DNA of 5,095 nucleotides from Phycisphaeraceae bacterium. GTDB lineage: Bacteria; Planctomycetota; Phycisphaerae; Phycisphaerales; Phycisphaeraceae. The position numbers and the translations under genes are program-made. Positions within the stretch are counted from its first letter, which is position 1. Each line of letters starts with the position of its first letter. Location: assembly GCA_028281215.1 (NCBI GenBank), contig JANQKH010000545.1, positions 1-5,095 of the forward strand, read 5' to 3'. Below the pieces are notes generated by a model that did not search any database, was not told the origin of the DNA, and worked only from the letters and a program-made list of their open reading frames with translations. Shown here in pieces: positions 1-4,209 of the stretch.

Positions 1-309
1 GCCTCGCAGAACATGTGCCCACACAAGAAAGCGTGTATCCTCTCGCGCGGCATCATCGGAACACAGAGCGGCACGCAGTCAGGCGACGCCAGGGAAGTAC
101 CCAAAGTCGCCTGCCCGCTGCACAAGAAACTCTTCAGCCTCGACGACGGCTCGTGCCTCAGCGGTGAGGACTACCACATCGAAACGTTCCCCGTCCGCAT
201 CGAAGGCGACGATGTGCTGGTCGAACTGCCGCCGCAGGACGTGCTCGATGAAGGCCTCGCCACCGACCGCTTCTGTGGCGCCTCGAGTTGCGGCGCCTGC
301 CTGGCGTGA
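1..309 (+). CDS. nirD: Nitrite reductase (NAD(P)H) small subunit, Rieske-type, 5'-truncated by window edge
   Basis: The open frame runs in from the left edge and ends at TGA 307-309, leaving 102 visible residues. They match the C-terminal two thirds of NirD: an LSRGIIG segment (14-20), then a VACPLHKKLFSLDDGSCL segment and a PVRIEGDDVLVELPP strand region. Rieske ligand pairs are visible as Cys6-x-His8 and Cys38-x2-His41. E. coli NirD lacks such ligands, so this one probably still binds a 2Fe-2S cluster. In the family, NirD partners with the sirohaem subunit NirB in the cytoplasm to reduce nitrite to ammonium; nirB would be expected upstream, outside the window. Two oddities are visible: a TQSG-TQSG tandem repeat between the ligand pairs, and a C-terminal tail with Cys92, Cys97 and Cys100 (C-x4-C-x2-C). 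The ATG at 13 is internal, because coding similarity continues upstream of it. A Rieske ferredoxin is the alternative, but the LSRG motif favours NirD. Confidence 0.85.
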   Translation, partial: ASQNMCPHKKACILSRGIIGTQSGTQSGDAREVPKVACPLHKKLFSLDDGSCLSGEDYHIETFPVRIEGDDVLVELPPQDVLDEGLATDRFCGASSCGACLA

Positions 310-350
310 ACGTTGAATCGTTCTGCTCGGCCACCCACTTGCACGCCGAC

Positions 351-368
351 TCAGGGTTTTCCCCCTGA
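351..368. promoter_or_regulatory. Operator-like 18-bp dyad, copy 1
   Basis: TCAGGGTTTTCCCCCTGA is a 6-bp inverted repeat (TCAGGG/CCCTGA) around a 6-base spacer. Copy 2 at 440-457 matches it at 16 of 18 positions. Symmetry, length and recurrence fit a dimeric transcription factor site. A terminator is less likely because no T-run follows. A degenerate relative (ACAGGGTACCCCC) lies at 375-387. The cognate regulator is unknown. Confidence 0.5.
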
Positions 369-439
369 CACCTGACAGGGTACCCCCGGCACGCAGAATC
401 AGTCGCAAGAGCCTACAGATCAATCACTTGCGCGATGTC

Positions 440-457
440 TCAGGGTTATCCCTCTGA
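440..457. promoter_or_regulatory. Operator-like 18-bp dyad, copy 2
   Basis: TCAGGGTTATCCCTCTGA differs from copy 1 only at two bases and keeps the same arm spacing. One arm position deviates from perfect symmetry (CTCTGA in place of CCCTGA). It begins exactly 20 bp before copy 3, about two helical turns, so two dimers could sit on the same DNA face. Confidence 0.5.
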
Positions 458-459
458 CG

Positions 460-477
460 TCAGGGGGTTAACCCGGA
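460..477. promoter_or_regulatory. Operator-like 18-bp dyad, copy 3
   Basis: TCAGGGGGTTAACCCGGA keeps the TCAGGG left arm and a 5-of-6 right arm (CCCGGA) with the same 6-base spacer. Its core is the palindrome GGGTTAACCC. It is the copy closest to the -10-like TGTAATAC at 496-503, a position that would suit an activator overlapping the -35 region. Confidence 0.45.
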
Positions 478-495
478 ATCGGCTTGTGCTTTTTC

Positions 496-503
496 TGTAA
501 TAC
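496..503 (+). promoter_or_regulatory. Possible extended -10 element of an orphan plus-strand promoter
   Basis: TGTAATAC contains TAATAC (498-503, 4 of 6 to TATAAT). No -35-like hexamer lies at the usual distance upstream; operator copy 3 ends there instead, which would fit an activator-dependent promoter. Initiation would fall near 510. No recognisable protein gene follows on the plus strand, so the product, if any, might be a non-coding RNA. This is weak evidence from a short motif. Confidence 0.25.
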
Positions 504-723
504 CTTTTTCAGTATGCACTTACAAGGCATGTGGCTGGCTGGTCGAACGGGATTGCCTGACGGGTCAGCCCAACGGCTCTGGGTGTTTGTTCCACCTGTT
601 TCACTTGTCAAAGAGCAAACCCCACATCTCAATATGCGGATTGCCCGAATATAATCAAAAACCTAACAAATGTCAAATCACGATCGTGGTGTTCCGGAGT
701 ATCGCAAGTCCTTTTCGGTGTAC

Positions 724-787
724 CATGGCTGGCTTGTCCAGCCGTGAATTCGGATGTCAGAAAACGCACGGCCGGGCAAGCCAGCCA
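724..787. repeat. REP-like bipartite palindromic element (two inverted copies of one hairpin unit)
   Basis: The left unit is a compact hairpin: CATGGCTGG (724-732), loop CTTGT, CCAGCCGTG (738-746), 9 pairs with one G-T. The right unit (767-787) is the reverse complement of 726-746 with only two mismatches in 21 positions, so the two copies face each other across a 20-base centre (747-766). This head-to-head layout is that of bacterial REP/BIME elements, and the element lies in the usual place, just past the 3' end of a gene (lipoprotein stop at 815-817). From memory, GGCTGG-CTTGT-CCAGCC-type palindromes recur in Planctomycetota genomes; I cannot verify that here. No transposase gene is present in the window. 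Confidence 0.6.
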
Positions 788-799
788 GGCGTGAACGAT

Positions 800-809
800 A
801 CCGTTTATC
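800..809. repeat. Left copy of the 10-bp direct repeat flanking the low-GC islet
   Basis: ACCGTTTATC followed by CCC. The same ten bases recur at 1510-1519 followed by ACCCC. The two copies bracket the AT-richer segment with the 74-aa and lipoprotein genes. They could be a target-site duplication, a recombination scar, or two copies of a ribosome-binding region. Confidence 0.4.
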
Positions 810-814
810 CCCGA

Positions 815-1285
815 TTATTCGGTATCCGACACTGTTTCACCGCCTTGCAATGTCAGAGCATACGAAGAATCAACGACTATCCGAACTCTATCAGACAATT
901 TGAATTTCAATGTATGTTCTCCGAGAGAAAGGATGTATTTCGAGCCATCAACTGAAATCCAGAATGTTTTCAGTCGCGTGCCATCCTTTTTTACGATGGA
1001 AAAATCTTGCGTATATTCTCTCCCGCTCTTCGTATGTTTGAATGATGTCGATAGAACGTCAATATTTGAGCTTGATGGAAATTCAAATTCAACTGTTAGT
1101 ACAACTACTTGCCCTCCACACGTCTTCGAACCGGTAGATCGATACCCACTTAAGATCAAGACATAGTTCGAGTCAATCCATTCACCAGATGTTGAGTTTA
1201 TCCAAACCTCATCACAGCTGCGATTGCATCCTGAGAGAATAACGGTGAGAAATAAAACGCACATCACGTTGAAGGAATTGATCAA
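815..1285 (-). CDS. Hypothetical lipoprotein (156 aa)
   Basis: The N-terminus has a hydrophobic stretch (residues 8-17) followed by a lipobox Leu17-Ser18-Gly19-Cys20. It should therefore be exported by Sec, lipidated at Cys20 and cleaved by signal peptidase II. Asn21 at +2 does not resemble the inner-membrane Asp signal. The mature part (about 137 aa) alternates polar and beta-prone segments and carries further cysteines such as Cys24; I recognise no domain. The start is TTG at 1285-1283, chosen because GGAG lies 8 bases upstream; GTG (residue 7) and ATG (residue 8) are alternatives. There is no Lys or Arg before the hydrophobic core, which is unusual for a signal peptide. The gene begins one base after the stop of the 74-aa gene, so the two are probably co-transcribed and translationally coupled. 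Base composition is clearly AT-richer than the neighbouring genes, suggesting transfer. Function unknown. Confidence 0.7.
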   Translation of the reverse strand: MINSFNVMCVLFLTVILSGCNRSCDEVWINSTSGEWIDSNYVLILSGYRSTGSKTCGGQVVVLTVEFEFPSSSNIDVLSTSFKHTKSGREYTQDFSIVKKDGTRLKTFWISVDGSKYILSLGEHTLKFKLSDRVRIVVDSSYALTLQGGETVSDTE

Positions 1286-1286
1286 T

Positions 1287-1511
1287 TCATTGGCTCCAGT
1301 TTAGAGTTCCACCAGCCGTCTGAAAACCGTGAATGTCAAGTTTCGAGTTCTTCTTTCCGCCAAACTTGATATTGCGGTGTATCGTGCGTGCTTTCCTCGA
1401 TCCTAAATGGAGCATGTAAGCGGCCAATATTCGATTGGAATTAGAAGGATTTGCATCCGTATCATACTTCGCGCTCAAAAACCATCTTGATTCGTAGTGA
1501 TAATAGGACAC
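1287..1511 (-). CDS. Small hypothetical protein (74 aa), upstream partner of the lipoprotein
   Basis: The GTG start at 1511-1509 follows GGGGTGAT with five bases between, a good match to the anti-Shine-Dalgarno complement. An in-frame TAA lies just upstream (1517-1515), so the frame cannot extend. The protein is polar and basic, with a Tyr/Trp-rich start (SYYHYESRWFLSAKY), a central Arg/Lys/His cluster (SRKARTIHRNIKFGGKK) and no signal peptide or membrane segment. I recognise no family. Its TGA (1289-1287) is one base from the TTG of the lipoprotein, whose ribosome binding site lies inside its last codons; that arrangement supports both as a real gene pair. It starts 38 bases after the end of the upstream esterase gene with no clear terminator between, so read-through is possible. 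It could also be the remnant of a larger protein. Confidence 0.45.
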   Translation of the reverse strand: MSYYHYESRWFLSAKYDTDANPSNSNRILAAYMLHLGSRKARTIHRNIKFGGKKNSKLDIHGFQTAGGTLNWSQ

Positions 1512-1519
1512 CGTTTATC
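1510..1519. repeat. Right copy of the 10-bp direct repeat flanking the low-GC islet
   Basis: ACCGTTTATC, identical to 800-809. On the minus strand this copy is part of the ribosome binding and start region of the 74-aa gene (GGGGTGATAAACG then GTG). Confidence 0.4.
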
Positions 1520-1549
1520 ACCCCAGACTGATCGGCTCAATCCATCAGA

Positions 1550-3340
1550 TCACTCCGCCGCGCCGCCGTAAATAATCTGCATCGCCGTGAACCGACATCG
1601 CCCTCCCTTTTGGGTTTCCGTCGGCCAGACCATGATGTCACCGTTCTTGTCAGAGACAACGTCACGGAATACGACGTAGTTGCCGGTGTAGTTGTTTGCT
1701 TTCGTCGCTTCGATGTATTTTGCGAAAGCGAGCGGGTTCTTGGCGTTCGGGTGACCGGTGGGTTGTTTGACAGTCACTGTCTGTTGTTCGTTGATTCCGC
1801 GGATGCGCCCGTTTTTTTCGACGGGTGTGCCGACCGCGTAGTGAGATGACGTGACTTTGTGATCCACGATGTTGTGATACAGCACGAGGTCGTACTTCGT
1901 GTTCGGCTTGAGCCCGACGATGCGTTGCGGTGAATTGCGGTCGCGGTTGTAAGAGCCCATCAATCGCAGGTCGGGCGAATCTTCCGTACCGGTAAAGCTG
2001 GCGTACCAGCAGGCGGTATGAATGCCGATGGGTGTGCGGCGGCCGCGGCTGTCGAGCAGGTTGGCTTCGAGGCCTGAACCGGCGATGTTCCAGTACGCCT
2101 GGCGAAACTGTTCCGGACCGGCAACTTCGTCAGGCTGCAACACGCCCTGGCTCGAACGACCGACGCCGTTGATGCCGACCATGAACGGTTCATCCAGCGT
2201 GAATCGTTTTTCTTCCGATCTTTTGGGTGACGTGATCGGCGGCAACTCAAAGCTCTTCGGCGTGTCCGTGATCGGCGCGAACGCAAACGCGATCGAAGGG
2301 ATGCCGGTGTCATCCGTCAACCCGTTGATCGGCATATCCCATAGGCGGTGTGCGCCGATGCCCGAATAAGGCGTCATTCCAAACCCGATCCGCGCATCGT
2401 TCGACAGCGGCTGTTTGAACGCCAGCAATAGTTTGTCGTCATTCATGAACTGCGCGTGATGCGGATAGATCAGCGCGTCGCGCATCGGTGGCAGCGCATT
2501 TGTCTTCCAGTTTTTGATGTCATCAGGCAGCGCGACACCCTGAACCGCGGCGAACCCTTGCCGCCAACCGTGCTGAAGTTGAAGTTTGCCTTTGACGTCA
2601 TCGAATTCCAACACGACGGTTTGCCGCGCCGCGTCGCCGAAGAAGGCGCGTCGAAACATCGGTCCGTGCGTCACGTCCTTTTTGCCATACACCAGCCGCA
2701 ATGCCGCCAGGCCCTGCCGACGGCCGGTTTCCGCTTTCCCCTTGTTGCCCAGGTGCACAATGTTGTCGCGGATGGGCAGGTCCAGGCCGGTAACGATCTC
2801 GACGTTCGGATCGTTCATCGCCACGCGCCGCTGCGCTTCGCGCACAATCGCCCATCCCCAGTTGTCCCGCCGACACGTTGCCAGTTGGACCACAATGACG
2901 GGCAGTTTGGGTTTCTTCACCAGCGCCCGCACATTCGCGATCAGTGTAGTGAGATGCTCTTCATATCGGTGCGCGTCCTCCTTGGTGTTGCTCTCGCCCT
3001 GATACCAGACCATGCCGGCAATGTCGGCGTCGGGATTCTTTTTCAGTTGATCCAGCAGAATCTTCCAGCCTGTTTTCGGCCGGTCCTGCCACGGGTCATC
3101 CTTCAACCAGGATTGAATCGGTGTGCCGGGAATGCCCGAGCGGATCTCTTTCAAGACCAGGTCGGGATGCGCGCCATTGACCACCTCGCGCAACCCGTTG
3201 AAGCCGGTGAGATTCGACTGCCCGGCGTAAATCCAATGTTGTGTTCGCTCGGCGGCGACGGGCGCTGAAAACCAAACCCACGCCAAGCCGAGAAGCATGA
3301 CGGTCACGATGCGATGCACACAGAAAACAGGGCGGTTCAT
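1550..3340 (-). CDS. Secreted SGNH esterase, sialate O-acetylesterase / CE6-like (596 aa)
   Basis: The ATG at 3340-3338 is preferred because GAGGAG lies 8 bases upstream; the GTG at 3349 overlaps that site. Residues 1-30 form a signal peptide (hydrophobic 11-26, likely cut APVAA|E). The SASA/SGNH domain (about 34-220) shows AGQSN with nucleophile Ser42, WYQGESN (112-118) carrying the family's conserved Gly and Asn, and Asp192-x3-His196 as the catalytic pair. The family removes O-acetyl groups from sialic acid or polysaccharides such as acetylxylan; the substrate cannot be told from sequence. Residues about 240-355 resemble the beta-rich region that follows SASA domains (GFGMTPYSG, then a GIPSIAFAFAP ending). 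Residues about 385-590 add a further beta-rich domain (GLKPNTKYDLVLYHN) that looks like a carbohydrate-binding or structural module. The protein acts in the periplasm or outside the cell. It is followed by the low-GC gene pair on the same strand. Confidence 0.85.
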   Translation of the reverse strand: MNRPVFCVHRIVTVMLLGLAWVWFSAPVAAERTQHWIYAGQSNLTGFNGLREVVNGAHPDLVLKEIRSGIPGTPIQSWLKDDPWQDRPKTGWKILLDQLKKNPDADIAGMVWYQGESNTKEDAHRYEEHLTTLIANVRALVKKPKLPVIVVQLATCRRDNWGWAIVREAQRRVAMNDPNVEIVTGLDLPIRDNIVHLGNKGKAETGRRQGLAALRLVYGKKDVTHGPMFRRAFFGDAARQTVVLEFDDVKGKLQLQHGWRQGFAAVQGVALPDDIKNWKTNALPPMRDALIYPHHAQFMNDDKLLLAFKQPLSNDARIGFGMTPYSGIGAHRLWDMPINGLTDDTGIPSIAFAFAPITDTPKSFELPPITSPKRSEEKRFTLDEPFMVGINGVGRSSQGVLQPDEVAGPEQFRQAYWNIAGSGLEANLLDSRGRRTPIGIHTACWYASFTGTEDSPDLRLMGSYNRDRNSPQRIVGLKPNTKYDLVLYHNIVDHKVTSSHYAVGTPVEKNGRIRGINEQQTVTVKQPTGHPNAKNPLAFAKYIEATKANNYTGNYVVFRDVVSDKNGDIMVWPTETQKGGRCRFTAMQIIYGGAAE

Positions 3341-3398
3341 GCGTTGCACTCCTCAAGCCATTGGTACTTGCACCGCCGGCCCGGCCGGTAACATCATG

Positions 3399-3429
3399 AA
3401 AAACCGTGGGCCGACGCGATCGCTGGCCC
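3399..3429 (-). terminator. Possible intrinsic terminator after the 141-aa gene
   Basis: Read on the minus strand, GGGCC (3429-3425) pairs with GGCCC (3412-3408) around a 12-base loop containing GCGATCGC. Four bases later comes a TTTTT run (3403-3399). It lies 34 bases past the stop of the 141-aa gene and before the esterase start, so it would separate these two co-directional genes. The short stem and the gap before the T-run limit confidence. Confidence 0.4.
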
Positions 3430-3463
3430 GCGGAAGGGTTGTGCATTTGGAAAAGGGTTGTCA

Positions 3464-3889
3464 TCAAGTCCCGAAGCCGCTCGACGCCGGCACGGATCCG
3501 CCCATCGATTGAATCTGTTGACCCAACTGATCCATCGTCTGTTTCAGGTTCTGCATGGAAGAGTGATGGTACTGCCGTTCAAAGTCGGAGTGGGCCGCAT
3601 CGCGGAAGTAGCGGGCTTGCTGGTACTGGTTCTGCAACATGCGGTAGCTGTGCATCATGTAGTTCAGGTTCGAGGCGGACTGATCGTAATACGTGTTCGA
3701 CATCGCGCCCTGCTGTTGCATGGTGGCGTTGAGCAGTTGTTGGTTGAACTGGTTGGTCTGCTCCATCTGTTGTTGGAGGACTTCATCGAAGTCGGAGTCG
3801 AAGCCCGAGGTAAAGCCGCCGAACATGGCGAATTTCATCACGGTCAGGCCAAGCACGATAACGATCACAACGATTCCAATTTTACCCAT
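3464..3889 (-). CDS. Gln-rich membrane-anchored hypothetical protein (141 aa)
   Basis: The ATG at 3889-3887 is preceded by GAGGG five bases upstream, and a hydrophobic helix follows at once, so longer in-frame starts up to 4012 are unlikely. Residues 4-18 (IGIVVIVIVLGLTVM) plus the next few form one membrane anchor with a short N-terminus. Residues 31-129 are polar and very rich in Gln (22 of 141), Met, Asn and Tyr, with runs such as LQQQMEQ and NQYQQAR; they look helical, probably coiled coil. The C-terminus (GGSVPASSGFGT) is flexible. There is no Cys or Trp. No family is recognised. The gene ends with tandem TGA TGA. It is divergent from the prepilin-like gene and shares its 320-base intergenic region, so a cell-envelope role is possible but unproven. 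Confidence 0.7.
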   Translation of the reverse strand: MGKIGIVVIVIVLGLTVMKFAMFGGFTSGFDSDFDEVLQQQMEQTNQFNQQLLNATMQQQGAMSNTYYDQSASNLNYMMHSYRMLQNQYQQARYFRDAAHSDFERQYHHSSMQNLKQTMDQLGQQIQSMGGSVPASSGFGT

Positions 3890-4111
3890 GGTGTCCCTCT
3901 TTTCATTTGGGGTGCGATAGTCCGTTCGTCCAGTCAGGCGATGCGAACACCTTGCGGGAGGGGGATTGCAAGGATTGTGCCGATTGGTGGGGCATCGCGG
4001 GATGTCGTTCAAAGTGGATGGAAACGGGGAACTGCGAGAATCCGGTGGGGCAATTGGCGCAAGGCAGGGGATACCATTGGGGAAATCGGCGCGCCTTTGT
4101 TGGCCTCATAG

Positions 4112-4133
4112 AAAAGCCCCGCGCGGTGGCGGG
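4112..4133 (-). terminator. Weak terminator-like hairpin in the divergent region
   Basis: On the minus strand CCCGC (4133-4129), loop CACCGC, GCGGG (4122-4118) is followed by GC and TTTT (4115-4112). Shape and T-run resemble a short intrinsic terminator. No minus-strand gene ends here within the window, so it might instead block antisense transcription from reaching the 141-aa gene, or be chance in GC-rich DNA. Confidence 0.25.
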
Positions 4134-4173
4134 TTTCGGGCCGGCGACCTTGAGAAGCAAAATCTTCACGCGG

Positions 4174-4202
4174 TTACACATTCTTCCTTTCTCGGTTATA
4201 GT
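4174..4202 (+). promoter_or_regulatory. Sigma-70-type promoter of the prepilin-like gene, leaderless geometry
   Basis: TTACAC (4174-4179, 4 of 6 to TTGACA), a 17-base spacer and TATAGT (4197-4202, 5 of 6 to TATAAT). Seven bases separate the -10 from A4210, the first base of the ATG, so initiation would fall at or next to the start codon. No Shine-Dalgarno sequence is present in TTTGTCCC, which agrees with a leaderless transcript. Confidence 0.5.
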
Positions 4203-4209
4203 TTGTCCC

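Larger units (their letters stand above)
310..814. other. Gene-poor intergenic region between nirD and the low-GC islet
   Basis: About 500 bases without a convincing protein gene, lying between two convergent 3' ends. The first part (350-477) carries repeated TCAGGG/CCCTGA dyads. The middle has a -10-like TGTAATAC (496-503), a small dyad CTGA-CGGG-TCAG (557-568) and a possible long hairpin GGG-t-GTTTG (581-589) with CAAACCCC (616-623). Further on are a perfect 10-bp palindrome CACGATCGTG (679-688) and the REP-like double hairpin (724-787). Short open frames exist but show neither ribosome binding sites nor family resemblance. Confidence 0.7.
3890..4209. other. Divergent intergenic region between the 141-aa gene and the prepilin-like gene
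   Basis: About 320 bases. The right end holds the predicted promoter of the prepilin-like gene (4174-4202). The left end holds the GAGGG ribosome binding site of the minus-strand gene. A GC-rich hairpin lies at 4118-4133. The plus-strand frame is open throughout, but its translation is Trp/Cys/Arg-rich without motif or ribosome binding site, so I regard it as non-coding. I could not identify a convincing promoter for the minus-strand gene. Confidence 0.6.

Noticed and set aside
79..423. Minus-strand 114-aa frame across nirD
   Set aside because: It lies antisense to the clearly recognisable nirD reading frame, is Arg/Ala-rich and has no motif; a GC-rich shadow frame.
514..654. Plus-strand 46-aa open frame starting just after the -10-like element
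   Set aside because: No Shine-Dalgarno, no recognisable motif, and it crosses several hairpins. It would only be credible if transcription from about 510 were shown.
310..814. CRISPR array, tRNA or rRNA in the gene-poor region
   Set aside because: The repeated dyads are irregularly spaced with no uniform spacers, and I could form no cloverleaf or recognise any rRNA segment.
587..955. Plus-strand 122-aa frame running through the REP-like element into the lipoprotein gene
   Set aside because: Half of it is antisense to the lipoprotein and it translates through the palindromic repeat; no start signal and no family resemblance.
2456..3268. Long plus-strand frame (270 aa) inside the esterase gene
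   Set aside because: It is antisense to the catalytic region of the SGNH esterase, whose motifs and signal peptide are clear. The His/Arg/Pro-rich translation is typical of an antisense shadow.
3341..3349. GTG start at 3349 for the esterase, three codons upstream of the ATG
   Set aside because: The GTG overlaps the GAGGAG ribosome binding site, whereas the ATG at 3340 is 8 bases away from it.
3890..4012. N-terminal extension of the Gln-rich protein up to 4012
   Set aside because: The extension (Pro/Arg/Cys-rich) would place the membrane helix internally. The ATG at 3889 has its own ribosome binding site and gives a normal anchored protein.
3907..4209. Upstream in-frame extension of the prepilin-like protein (101 residues)
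   Set aside because: It would bury the prepilin cleavage motif more than 100 residues inside, where PilD-type processing does not normally act. The stretch also contains the promoter.
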